DNA of 64,000 nucleotides from JAPOUP01 sp965203255 (GTDB lineage: Bacteria; Pseudomonadota; Alphaproteobacteria; Rhodobacterales; Rhodobacteraceae): the NCBI GenBank assembly GCA_965203255.1, contig OZ241882.1, positions 1,054,001-1,118,000 on the forward strand, in the 5' to 3' direction. The notes beneath the pieces were generated by a model. That model did not search any database and was not told the DNA's origin. It saw only the letters and a program-made list of their open reading frames with translations. This document shows, piece after piece, positions 9,572 through 18,974 of this stretch. Each line of letters starts with the position of its first letter. Within the stretch, counting starts at the first letter, position 1. Made by a program: the position numbers and the translations under genes.

Positions 9572-9798
9572 ACAAAAACGAGAACTTACGATATGTCCGA
9601 GGAAACCGAAAGCGAGCGAGTCACCAGCGAAAACCCAAAACGGGTCAACATATGTCGATATATGAAGGCATACGAAACGAATTGACAGCAAAACGACAAA
9701 AGGGCAAACGTTGACGGAGAGCGGAATTGGGTGTCTGGTCGAAAGGCCGGGCGACCAAGGGGATTGACGAAAGTCCGGCAAGGGGACATATTCAGGGA

Positions 9799-10059
9799 AT
9801 GGATTGGATAACGACTCTTACTCTGGGCGGAACCGTGATCGGGACGGGAATTGCCCTCGCCGCGACCATAGTTCCGGGGATGCGCGAGTTGCGCCGCGAT
9901 ATTGGCGGCCTGCATCGCGACATTGGAGGCCTGCATCGCGACATTGGCGGCCTGCATCGCGACATTGGCGAATTACGCGAGCGCATGGCGCGCCTTGAGG
10001 GACTGTTCCAAGGTTTCACGGGCAGGGGCAAGGAGGGTCCGGGCCACCTCGCCGAGTAG
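9799..10059 (+). CDS. small TM protein with tandem heptad repeats
   Basis: 86 residues from the ATG at 9799. An N-terminal hydrophobic segment (TLGGTVIGTGIALAATIV, about residues 6-23) is followed by a basic stretch and then by repeats of the heptad RDIGGLH, ending with RERMARLEGLF. The heptads predict a coiled-coil stalk on a single membrane anchor. At DNA level the repeats are near-perfect 21-bp units. No known domain is recognised. Small proteins of this architecture are often annotated as hypothetical. Function unknown. Confidence 0.65.
   Translation: MDWITTLTLGGTVIGTGIALAATIVPGMRELRRDIGGLHRDIGGLHRDIGGLHRDIGELRERMARLEGLFQGFTGRGKEGPGHLAE
9895..9970 (+). repeat. 21-bp tandem repeat, about 3.6 units
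   Basis: Successive units contain CATCGCGACATTGG followed by CGGCCTG or AGGCCTG, each 21 bp long, so every unit adds exactly one heptad to the encoded protein. Differences between units are single bases. This is an in-frame minisatellite that can change coiled-coil length without a frameshift. Confidence 0.85.
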
Positions 10060-10870
10060 ACTCAGCCCCCGAGGACTTTCTTGAGCCAGCGCCACTTTCC
10101 ACGCGGTTCCCCGTGTTATTCTCGCGCCTCCCAAGCGTGTTGAACGCGTCGAGACATTCCCTTCAATGGACAAGTCCCGGGCCCCGGTCGCCTGCGGCAA
10201 CGCGGGCAGACACCTTTCGCCGCCCTTTCGTGGGCTCTCGCCCACACTTCAGGCCACTGCGCCGCTTTGGAAGCTGGTCATACTCAGTCAAAATAACCCG
10301 CTAAAGTGCCAAGCTGCACCTTAGACGAGGAACAGTCGCAACCCTCCGAAAGGCGCAGAACATCGCCTGACGCGCTGGTAGTGCGTGTATCAAAGAGCGA
10401 CAAGTTGTGGGGAAGATCAATCATCGAAATGCTGCCCATGATGGAGCTCATCAAAAAAATTGTGTAGGAACAGTGTTATGACCAGCGTGCAAAGCAAACG
10501 ATTGTTCATGTGATAAAGATCAGTCTTTGCCAAAACGATCCGACTGATACTGCGCACATAACCTCCAGTATGATGCGTGCCATGCGGTGTTCTCGCCGAC
10601 GTTTTCGTCCGGTCATTAGGGAGTGCATTGTCCCTTCATGACTTTCTCCAGAAAACAGGACTTCTCCGGATGCCCTCGATGTGTGCGAGGGAGATCCTTC
10701 GATCAAATGGCAACCGCGGTTCCTCGATTGTGAGGATTCCAACTCATTAAGTGAGCCTGAGAGCGTCTCTGATGCACTCGGCATGAAGCGTGGGCACTCG
10801 GACTGGCATCAACTCCAAGATCAACATCTCACGTCGGTGCTCGAATTGAACGATTCGCTGGGAACCATCT
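10060..10870. other. intergenic, no gene supported
   Basis: About 800 bp with only short overlapping frames on both strands, none with a recognisable motif or a good ribosome binding site. It may be decayed sequence between the microprotein and the convergent TPP-enzyme gene. Confidence 0.45.
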
Positions 10871-12499
10871 TCACAGACCTCGGTTCCTAGGAAGCAGAAT
10901 GAATTCCCACGGACTGTTGAACTCCCCAACTGGAACCTCAATGACCGTGGGGCCGGCGTACCGCATGCCTTCCTTGAGACGCATTCGTAGTTCGTCCGGC
11001 GTCTGAGCACGCAGACCCTGAGCACCGAAAGCCTCCGCAAATCTGACAAAATCCGGATTTGCAAGCTCGGTGGCGATATATCGACATTGGTAACGGTCGC
11101 GCTGCAATCCACGGACGTTTCCATAGTGACCGTCCGCAAAGATGATCGTAGTCAGAGGAATTCCGTGAAGGACAGCCGTTGCGATTTCGTTCAGCGTAAA
11201 CAGGGCACCGCCATCGCCGCAGAAATTCACCACCGGTACGTCACTTCGGGCATAGGCGGCACCAAGAGCAGTTGCGTAACCGTAACCCAGCGTCGCTTGG
11301 TATCCTGGCGTGATCAGCGTGCGTGGTTGGTAGACGGGATATCCGAACCGCCCGACATAGCCCATCTGCGTGATCTCATCGACAAGGATCCCATCCCGTG
11401 GAAGCTCTGCACGAATTGCCGCAAGCCAGCCAAGTTGCGCGGCAAGCCTGCATTCGACCTTATGTCCAATGCGGGCCTTCTCGGAAAGAACGGTCTGATG
11501 CCAGTCAGGATTCGGCGATTCCCTGTGCTCAAGAGCCGACAACAGCAGGGGCACAACTTTCCCGAGATCTGCGCAAATTTCAACTGTTGGACTGGCGATG
11601 CGACCCAATTCCTCGGGATCAAGAGTGACGTGCAGGATTTTCAGATCCTTGTCTATGCCCCAATCATTAAGTTGGGTCTGGAGGCGTGTGCCAAGTCCGA
11701 TCACCAAGTCCACCTTTGGCCAAAGAGCGTGTGCCACAGGCAAGGTTATGCACATCTCATTCTCGACCGTTACCACGCCATGTCCATTGCGAAATGCCAC
11801 AACCGGTGCCCCCGTAACTTCCGAAAGACGCGTGACGTCCGAAGAGACATCAAGCGCGCCACCTCCGACCACAATAAGGGGGGACTTTGCCGCCGTGATG
11901 AGTCTGACCGCTTCCATTATCGCGTCGGAATCAACCTGTGGCTGCTGGACGGGCTGAACCGCCGCAACCTCATCAATTCCGGTGTCCGCGTTCCAGAGGT
12001 CCATGGGAATGGGCTGTCCAACCGGACCAGGTGCACCCGACAGAAGTGCCTGCCATGCCGAGGCAATTGTCGCGGCCGCGGATTGTCCATGGTTCACCGG
12101 GATAGTGGTCTTCGTCAACCTCTCCATGATTCCCAAGAGGTCCGGGATTTCATGCAGGACGCCAAATCCCCTGCCCTGCGCTGCCAAGGGAATGTCGCCC
12201 ACCAACGCCATGATCCTGGCATTCACCGATAGCGCGGTTGAAAGCCCGGCCGAAGAGTTCAGGAATCCCGAACCCGCCACTACCGCATAGGCCTGCGGTC
12301 TACCGGTTGCCAGAGCCGCACCCGTGGCCATGTATGCGGCTCCCTGCTCATGGCGCGTGTGAACAGCTCGAATTCTGTCCTGTCGCCCGTAGACCGCATC
12401 AAGAAAGGGGTCGAGTTGCAGGCCGGGAAGACAGAAAATGCTGTCGATTCCGTTCACGACAAGCGATTCCAAAGCGAATTCCGCAACCGATAAAGACAC
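10871..12499 (-). CDS. thiamine-pyrophosphate-dependent enzyme (acetolactate synthase-like)
   Basis: About 542 residues. I chose the GTG at 12499 because GGAGG lies 7 bp upstream; the frame is open 19 codons further. The three-domain TPP fold is clear. The N-terminal PYR domain has the activating Glu near residue 51 (RHEQGAAYMATGAA). The central domain includes PLIVVGGGALDV. The C-terminal PP domain has CGDGGALFTLNEI and then FADGHYGN, where the family normally has two Asn in the second half of the metal motif. The ALS-like Phe/Trp regulatory features are not evident. It may be a decarboxylase or carboligase for a 2-oxo acid. It lies divergent from a sulfatase gene. Confidence 0.87.
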   Translation of the reverse strand: MSLSVAEFALESLVVNGIDSIFCLPGLQLDPFLDAVYGRQDRIRAVHTRHEQGAAYMATGAALATGRPQAYAVVAGSGFLNSSAGLSTALSVNARIMALVGDIPLAAQGRGFGVLHEIPDLLGIMERLTKTTIPVNHGQSAAATIASAWQALLSGAPGPVGQPIPMDLWNADTGIDEVAAVQPVQQPQVDSDAIMEAVRLITAAKSPLIVVGGGALDVSSDVTRLSEVTGAPVVAFRNGHGVVTVENEMCITLPVAHALWPKVDLVIGLGTRLQTQLNDWGIDKDLKILHVTLDPEELGRIASPTVEICADLGKVVPLLLSALEHRESPNPDWHQTVLSEKARIGHKVECRLAAQLGWLAAIRAELPRDGILVDEITQMGYVGRFGYPVYQPRTLITPGYQATLGYGYATALGAAYARSDVPVVNFCGDGGALFTLNEIATAVLHGIPLTTIIFADGHYGNVRGLQRDRYQCRYIATELANPDFVRFAEAFGAQGLRAQTPDELRMRLKEGMRYAGPTVIEVPVGEFNSPWEFILLPRNRGL

Positions 12500-13339
12500 T
12501 GTTGTACCTCCTATTCCACCATATGACCCGAATGAACCAGCCGCTACAATACCCAACCTCTCTGCAACATATCCTGAAATGTAGCGTAGCGTTACCAGCC
12601 GACTCGAGGCTTCGCCTGTTCGTTGAGTATTTTCACCGGTGATGAGGAACGTTCAACCTGCCCCGCCTCAGTGAATTCAAACGGTATCCACTGGCAGTCC
12701 GAACTCATCAGTCGCGCGCTTCAAGAGGCCAAGTCATTCCAATGCGATGGCTGTTCGTCCCGCTGGCGAAGGATCAAGACAGGTGTACCCGACACTTGCA
12801 AGGGGTGATGAGGTGCGAAATCAGAGACCGGGCAGCGCTCTCCTTTACTGGAGCATCAGGTATTGTGGCCGAATCATATAATGTGGGAAAGGCCATCGCA
12901 CGCTCTGCATCACCTTACCGAGGTCAATGTTGATCAAGTCGTCCAATTCGAGGTGCACGAACTGCTTGCCAATGAATTTTGCGGCGAATTGCAGCCTATT
13001 CCTTTCCTCGATCATACCGAAATCAATTCGAGGATACCTCGACAATTGGGGTGGAACGGTCGGCATTATCCTTGCCTTGAGCGCAGATCACGATAAGCCT
13101 GATCCCCTTGGTGATTTCGCCCGGCCAAATCGCAGGTTACACGGAGGTAAACTTGAAACCGCCCAAGCCCATTCTCATTCAACGGAGCACTCGACCCGCA
13201 ATCATTCCAGACCGGTATCTTCAGCCGACAACGAATGCCGCGAGAAGCATAAATTCATTTGTGGGAAACGTATAAACAAACAACCGGGCCCTCTCGCGGG
13301 TGGCGGACCAGGTAAGACGGGCAATTCAGGAGCCATCGC
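12500..13339. other. divergent intergenic region with decayed coding-like stretch
   Basis: 840 bp between two divergent genes. On the - strand around 12845-13150 there are protein-like fragments in two frames (for example RYPRIDFGMIEERNRL) that I could not assign to a family, with stops between them. This suggests a dead gene. Promoters for the TPP enzyme and the sulfatase must lie here but none is clear. Confidence 0.4.
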
Positions 13340-14911
13340 ATGACGGAGAGGCCGAACTTTCTGTTCTTCATGACCGACCAGCAGAGGGCGGATTGGCTCG
13401 GCTGCTATGGTCATCCCGTCGTCCGCACTCCAAACATCGACGCCATCGCCGACCAAGGCACCCGCTTCACGGATTTTCATGTCGCCTCGCCTGTCTGCAT
13501 GCCGAATCGAGCGTCCCTCATGACGGGGCGAATGCCCACCTTGCATGGGCTTCGCTACAACGGCTGCTACCTGCCAACCACGGCCAATACCTTTGTCGAT
13601 GTCCTCAGGACCGCTGGCTATGACACAGCCGGAATTGGAAAGAGCCATCTCCAGCCATTCACCGGACAGCTTCCCCGTCATCTCGCTGACGCGAACTCCA
13701 GTCGGCCCCGCCCGATCGAAGAAGCCTGGAAAAACAACGCCGGCGATCATGGACGGGAAGGACCCGAGAGATACGCAGGCGGACAACGTTACGAATTCGA
13801 AGAACCCTACTATGGGTTTGACCATGTTGAAATGGTTACCCGCCACGGCGACCGGTGCGGAGGTCACTACGAGCAGTGGCTCAGATCGCAACGCCATGAC
13901 TGGCAGACCCTGTGGGACGATACAAACGAGCTGCCACACAACTATTCCTGCCCACAGGCCTATCGAACTCCAGTGCCGGAGGAACTCTATCCGACAACCT
14001 GGGTCGCGGACCGGGCTATCGACTATCTTTCCAATGAAGCCCGTAGGGACGCACCATTCTTTGCCTTCGTTTCGTTTCCCGACCCACATCACCCTTTCAA
14101 TCCACCGGGACGCTATTGGGACATGTACACTCCCAACCAATTTCAGCTTCAGTTGCCATATGAAGCCCACCGCAATCCGCCACCTCCGCTGCGGTGGCTG
14201 GAACGAAACCATCGCAATGGCGGTGGGCAGTTCTCCAAGCAGACGGCAATGCGAGCGAACGATGGCGACATCCGCGAGGCTATGGCACTGACTGCCGGAA
14301 TGATCACCATGATTGATGATCAGATCGGTCGTGTGATGAATGCGCTGCGAGAAAGTGGCCTCCATGACCAAACAGTCGTTTGCTTCAACTCCGATCACGG
14401 GGACTATTTGGGCGACTTCGGTCTCCTGCTGAAGGGCGCGGTGCCATTCCGATCAATCACGCAAGTACCAATGATCTGGTCCGATCCTGCGGACCGGACC
14501 TGCCGCGTCGCTGGAACCATGGCTTCGACGATCGACATTGGTGCCACCGTCCTTGACCGTGCGGGACTGGCGCCATTTCGGGGAATTCAGGGCACGAGCT
14601 TCCTTCCAACAGTTCGAACCTGCTGCACTCACCGGGATGAGCTGTTGATCGAATTCAACGATAGCGCCGCCCGGATCGGATTCGAGACCCCGGCTCGTGT
14701 CCGGACCCTCCGCACGAAATCCTGGCGGTTCACGATCTATGCCGATGAGAGTTGGGGAGAACTCTACGATCTCAAGCTAGATCCGAACGAGACCGAGAAC
14801 CTTTGGGATAGTCCTGACCACCGTGACATTCGCGGTGAATTGGCACTGCGGTTGAACCATCATCTCGCAAGGCAAATTGATGAGAGTCCACGATCAGAGC
14901 AGTTCGCCTGA
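13340..14911 (+). CDS. type I (S1) sulfatase, cytoplasmic
   Basis: 523 residues. The formylglycine motif C-x-P-x-R is at Cys53 (VCMPNRASLMTGR), so the enzyme needs conversion of that Cys by a formylglycine-generating enzyme, which is not in this window. Other family features are the N-terminal metal site (FFMTDQQRAD), the GKSH segment near residue 97, and the late SDHGDYLGD metal site. There is no signal peptide, so it should act in the cytoplasm on an imported sulfate ester. Start: ATG in frame, with GGAGC about 10 bp upstream. It is isolated from the other sulfatases by a pseudogene but close to the same catabolic block. Confidence 0.93.
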   Translation: MTERPNFLFFMTDQQRADWLGCYGHPVVRTPNIDAIADQGTRFTDFHVASPVCMPNRASLMTGRMPTLHGLRYNGCYLPTTANTFVDVLRTAGYDTAGIGKSHLQPFTGQLPRHLADANSSRPRPIEEAWKNNAGDHGREGPERYAGGQRYEFEEPYYGFDHVEMVTRHGDRCGGHYEQWLRSQRHDWQTLWDDTNELPHNYSCPQAYRTPVPEELYPTTWVADRAIDYLSNEARRDAPFFAFVSFPDPHHPFNPPGRYWDMYTPNQFQLQLPYEAHRNPPPPLRWLERNHRNGGGQFSKQTAMRANDGDIREAMALTAGMITMIDDQIGRVMNALRESGLHDQTVVCFNSDHGDYLGDFGLLLKGAVPFRSITQVPMIWSDPADRTCRVAGTMASTIDIGATVLDRAGLAPFRGIQGTSFLPTVRTCCTHRDELLIEFNDSAARIGFETPARVRTLRTKSWRFTIYADESWGELYDLKLDPNETENLWDSPDHRDIRGELALRLNHHLARQIDESPRSEQFA

Positions 14912-15071
14912 GAAACCAGATAGCACGTCGGGTAAACAGTTCGATATATCGATTACGCGCTTCTTAAGGACCGTTCACCACCCAGCCATTTCGGACGTGA
15001 TGCGCATTCAGGTCAAAGGCTTCATGCCGTCGCCGCCCTAGCCACCGCGGGACGACCCGTTCCAGCCCGGT

Positions 15072-16040
15072 TCATCCGGGCGTGGTGGCGAGCACACCGT
15101 CTAGACTTTCAGCCTCAAGCACCGCGTCGGTCCAAGCGCCGAGCTCCCTCCCCGACGCGGCGAGCACGCGGGTCCGCACGGCGGGCGGGACCTTGCCGAA
15201 GCGTCGGCTCAGAAGCCGCAGGAGCGTTCCCGCACGGCCCCTTTCAAGCCTTTCGCTACGCCCCTCTCAATCAGGATATCAGCTGCTGTCTGCACCTCTT
15301 CCTCCATCTCCCGCCCGATCAAACCCCAGACGGCCTGAACGACGGCTTCGGGCGTCGAGTTCGTCGTCCGCAGTATATACGCAAACGCCTGCATGACCAA
15401 CCCCCCTGTCACCGCCGAACGCCGGAAGAACCGACCGGAGCAGCGGGCCGAGCGGCGCATTCTGGTACGCGCTCCGCAGCAGCGAGAGCAGCACGCCATC
15501 CCGGGAAAGCACGCCACGGTCCTCCCTCGCCAGGTCATGCAGCCGGAAAGCGAACGATCGTGATATCTCTGCCGACCCACCCCTCCCCGCAATGCAGTCC
15601 CGCAGCAACAGCGGGATGCGCCATTCTCGAGAGCCGTTGTAAAACACCACCGGCACGATCGGCCGCAGCCACAGCGAGCGACCCTTCGCACTACCCACAT
15701 GGCGCCGCCAGATCTCCAACATATAGCCGAGCAACTGCAGGTTGGATGTCTGGATCCGGAGCCGACTTATGTTCGATCAGTACGAACAGGAACGCGTCAC
15801 CGCCACGCCTGAGACGCAACCTGAACAGCATGTCGCTATGGATCTCCCCCAGCGCGGACTCGACGAACGTGCCATCGACGACTTGCACGGGCGTTTCGGC
15901 GAGTTCTACGGCCACGTCCTCCGGCAGGCTCTCCCTGACGAACATGTCGGCGCGGGACGGGTCCGCGGGCGCGGATGGAACAGCACATCGTGTGGGCTGC
16001 CGCCCACCTGAGCCCCAACGGATACGTCGCGTTCCACCAT
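15072..16040 (-). pseudogene. Rpn-family recombination-promoting nuclease (YhgA-like), frameshifted
   Basis: The - strand reads as one PD-(D/E)XK nuclease of the Rpn/transposase_31 family broken into at least three frames. The start is MVERDVSVGAQVGGSPHDVL at 16040. The core has the catalytic Asp (HSDMLFRLRL) and the E-x-K pair (VLIEHKSAPDPD), and FYNGSREWRIPLLL follows in another frame. The C-terminal part (LLRLLSRRFGKVPPAVRTRV) runs to a stop at 15072. Frames change near 16000, 15740 and 15400. Family members promote RecA-independent recombination, often as multi-copy genes. This copy is inactive. Confidence 0.82.
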
Positions 16041-16768
16041 CACCTCCGTCTCCCCTTCGCGAACAACGACCGCCAACTAGCCCGCTGGTGGTTGGCAAGG
16101 GTACCGACTCAATTGCCCAAAACCAACTGCGCCAGTGATCTCAATTGTCGCGCTTCCAGCATCACTCTGAGAATTCCCGCCTGCGGGTGCACTGAAGGAC
16201 AGGTCTGAACCACTCTAAGAACTACCGGAAAAGTGTCGGCTGTTCCAGTGACTTATCAGGAATACTCACAGTCCGACCAATCTGGGAAGCACGCCGAAGC
16301 AAGGAATACAGGGAGTTCAGACGAACCGGGTCAAATGTTCCATTGTTGGCTGTAGTCATGAGAATCCTGAAGCCCGTTCGGCTTTCCCGCAAAACCGAAA
16401 TAGATCCCACAGTGAACATCCCAATGGGTTCGGATCATCCAATGATGGGGCACCAGGGTAGAGTTTAACGCTTGTTCAATTAAGTCTGGCGAAGACTCAG
16501 ACCTTGTCCGTTCTAGAGCAGGCGGCGGAATTCGATTGCCGACCGGTACACGCAATCCCATTAGTGGTTGGCCTGGAATGTCATATGTTGATGAATCGCG
16601 CCGCTTAAGCGACGTAAGACACACGAAACTGTCTGGCCACACGCATTCTGGATCAGCCGCTTGGAGAGATCTGCCAACTCAAGGATGAACGATCCGCCTC
16701 AACAACCAACTCAACGCGAGCTCACCACTGACAAACAGTGATTGGGCCAACATTCCGCAGACCAAAGT
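16041..16768. other. intergenic, no gene supported
   Basis: 728 bp with only short unrelated frames on both strands. No RNA, repeat or promoter stands out. Confidence 0.4.
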
Positions 16769-17776
16769 TCATTGGAGAACTTGCCGCTCCCAATTCTCGA
16801 CCATATGGCAGGCCAAATCGAACGCCGCCCGCATGGCTCCAACATCAGCGCAACCACTGCCGGCAATGTCAAAGGCCGTGCCGTGCGCCGGGGTCGTGAC
16901 AGGAATCGGCAGTCCGCCCTGCACCGTCACACCCCGATTGAATCCCAGAAGCTTCAAAGCAATTTGACCCTGGTCGTGATACATCGTCACCACCGCATCC
17001 ACTTCGCCACGCATGAACTTCAGGAAAACAGTATCTGAAGGCCACGGGCCATCCACCGCCATCTGCCTCTCGGCCATCTCGCGCACTGCGGGCCCAATGA
17101 CGTCGACCTCCTCGCGACCGAAATTCCCACCGTCCCCAGCATGCGGATTGAGAGCGGCTACCGCGATGCGCGGGCGGGTATACCCCGCTCGACGTAGTGT
17201 ACGGTCAATCAGGCCCGTCGCCTCCTTGATGCGCACACCATCGACACTCTCGGCGACATCCTTAAGTGCAATGTGACTGGTGACCCTACTGGTCCACATT
17301 CCATCCAAGGTGTTGAGTTCCGAAATATATCCTGTCACTCCAAGATATTCCGCCATGTAGTGCAGTTCGTCGGAATGACCGATCTCTGCCAGATGCAACG
17401 CGGCTTTGTTGAATGGACCAAACACGATCGCATCGATTCTCCCGGCTCGGGCAAACTCAAGCGCTCGGTCAAGCGTGCGGAGCGTCGCGTGACCGGAGGC
17501 TCTCGTCGACTGGCCAATGGCAACATCTTCCGGAGCAATGGTCTCAAGGGAGTGAATCGACTGCCCCGGCGCAGATGCAAAATCCACGTTGTCGGCGTCG
17601 ACTTCCGTTAGTTCATGGGAAAGTCCTGCCTGAGTCTGCCCTTGTTCAAATACATGTCGATCCCCAATGAGAAGAATGTCTGCCTGTGAATTGCAGTCCT
17701 CGCTCAACAGTCGGGCAACGAGTTCTGGACCTATACCGCTCGGGTCACCCGGAATGACGCCAATCCTGGGCCTCAT
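16769..17776 (-). CDS. PdxA-family dehydrogenase (4-hydroxythreonate/tetronate type)
   Basis: 335 residues, ATG with AGGAGG about 11 bp upstream. It opens with the family motif GVIPGDPSGIGPE. Three metal-binding His are visible: RVTSHIAL, ALNPHAGDGG and MYHDQGQIALKLLGF. PdxA enzymes oxidise 4-phosphohydroxy-L-threonine. Paralogues (PdxA2/DenD-like) act on phosphorylated tetronates, and TphB acts on terephthalate dihydrodiol. Its place at the end of a TctCBA-enolase-DapA operon favours a catabolic paralogue rather than vitamin B6 synthesis. No DUF1537 acid-sugar kinase, the usual partner of PdxA2, is nearby. A 283-bp gap without a gene separates it from the DapA-family gene upstream. Confidence 0.88.
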   Translation of the reverse strand: MRPRIGVIPGDPSGIGPELVARLLSEDCNSQADILLIGDRHVFEQGQTQAGLSHELTEVDADNVDFASAPGQSIHSLETIAPEDVAIGQSTRASGHATLRTLDRALEFARAGRIDAIVFGPFNKAALHLAEIGHSDELHYMAEYLGVTGYISELNTLDGMWTSRVTSHIALKDVAESVDGVRIKEATGLIDRTLRRAGYTRPRIAVAALNPHAGDGGNFGREEVDVIGPAVREMAERQMAVDGPWPSDTVFLKFMRGEVDAVVTMYHDQGQIALKLLGFNRGVTVQGGLPIPVTTPAHGTAFDIAGSGCADVGAMRAAFDLACHMVENWERQVLQ

Positions 17777-18059
17777 TGACCGCTCCGCCTCCTAATGATT
17801 GCTCTCAGGCAGCGCCACCTCTGTGTTGCCGAACCGCGGAGCCTGAATGTGTCCAGATACACGGCCAACGTCTCCCGGTCAGGCAACGCGAATGCAAAGC
17901 CGGGCGGCATAGGACCGATCCTGAAGCCAGTTCGATATTTCCGCATTGACGCCAAAGGCGCAGGCTGGAGTTGCCAAATCGCCTATAAGCTCCTGAAGAC
18001 CGCCAGCCAGTCCCTTGCCCAGCACAGTGTGCGTTCGAGCGGCTTCCCGATTCATGGCC

Positions 18060-18974
18060 TCAGCTTGCCCATCTCAGCACAATCGGATCCAGTGGTCTTA
18101 TCAAGCGTATAAGGCCTGCACGTATCTCAGGATCAAGCGGAGGTATCGGGTGGCGGCAGATGTCGGACCGGATCACGCCGCCCTCCATCATGGCTGCCTT
18201 TGCGGCGCGGAACCCACACTGGCGATTTTCGTGGTTGATGGCGGGCAATACACGCGCATAGGCTGCCGACGCACCTTCACGGTCCCCGGCAGAAAATCCC
18301 GTCAACACCGGCTTGATCTGGTCAGGGATCATCGCACTTGTCATCGAGCCAGTCGCTCCCGCTTCCATATCCGCCAGAAGCGTGATCGCCTCCTCCCCAT
18401 CGAATGGACCTTCTATGGCTACCCCTCCCTGTGTCACCAGCGCACGGATCTTGGAGGCTGCCTGAGGGCATTCGATCTTGAAGAGCCTCACCATTTCGAT
18501 CTCCTGCGCCATCCGGACAAGCAGCGATACCGGCAGATCGACACCCGAAAGCGGAGCGTCCTGAATCATCATAGGTATGCCAACTTCACCGACGGAGCGG
18601 CACTGTTCAAATGTCTGCTCAACCGTTCCCTTAAGAAGTGCGCCATGATAGGGTGGCATCATCATGACTATGTCCGCACCCAGATTTCGGGCAAACCGCG
18701 CTCGCTCCACTACGACCTGCGTCGCGAAATGGCTGATCGTAACGATGACCGGGACACGCCCGGCAACATACTCAACAGATAGCCGGGTCAGTGCCTCACG
18801 CTCAGCATCCGAAAGAAGAAACTGTTCGGAAAAATTCGCAAGTACGCAGATGCCATCCACCTCCTGGTCGATCATGCAGTCGAGCACTCGTTTCATTCCA
18901 TCATAGTCAACGCCGCCGTCGTCATTGAACGGAGTTGGCGCAACTGGCCATATGCCGGAATAGACCGCCATCAT
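18060..18974 (-). CDS. DapA/KDPG-aldolase superfamily lyase
   Basis: 304 residues. A (beta/alpha)8 dihydrodipicolinate-synthase-like enzyme. The Schiff-base Lys is in VRLFKIECPQA and the catalytic Tyr in MMMPPYHGA. The usual GTTGE segment is replaced by ANFSEQ, so it is not a true DapA. Members of this group cleave or dehydrate 2-keto-3-deoxy sugar acids, the products of the upstream enolase-type dehydratase. Its start overlaps the enolase stop (ATGATG within TGA), which implies translational coupling. Confidence 0.9.
   Translation of the reverse strand: MMAVYSGIWPVAPTPFNDDGGVDYDGMKRVLDCMIDQEVDGICVLANFSEQFLLSDAEREALTRLSVEYVAGRVPVIVTISHFATQVVVERARFARNLGADIVMMMPPYHGALLKGTVEQTFEQCRSVGEVGIPMMIQDAPLSGVDLPVSLLVRMAQEIEMVRLFKIECPQAASKIRALVTQGGVAIEGPFDGEEAITLLADMEAGATGSMTSAMIPDQIKPVLTGFSAGDREGASAAYARVLPAINHENRQCGFRAAKAAMMEGGVIRSDICRHPIPPLDPEIRAGLIRLIRPLDPIVLRWAS

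Noticed and set aside
9895..9970. 21-bp tandem repeat considered as a CRISPR or regulatory repeat
   Set aside because: Units are directly adjacent without spacers and stay in frame within a coding sequence.
11087..12232. 381-residue open frame opposite the TPP enzyme
   Set aside because: Antisense to a gene with clear TPP motifs; no family resemblance.
13202..14398. 398-residue open frame opposite the first sulfatase
   Set aside because: Antisense shadow without motifs.
16769..17776. Annotation as pyridoxine biosynthesis PdxA
   Set aside because: Two paralogues are embedded in transporter operons with catabolic enzymes; a biosynthetic role is unlikely, so only the family is stated.
16362..17942. 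Similar short strings (ATCCTGAAGCC-GTTCG) at about 16367 and 17921
   Set aside because: Only about 20 bases, imperfect, two occurrences; not enough to call a repeat family.
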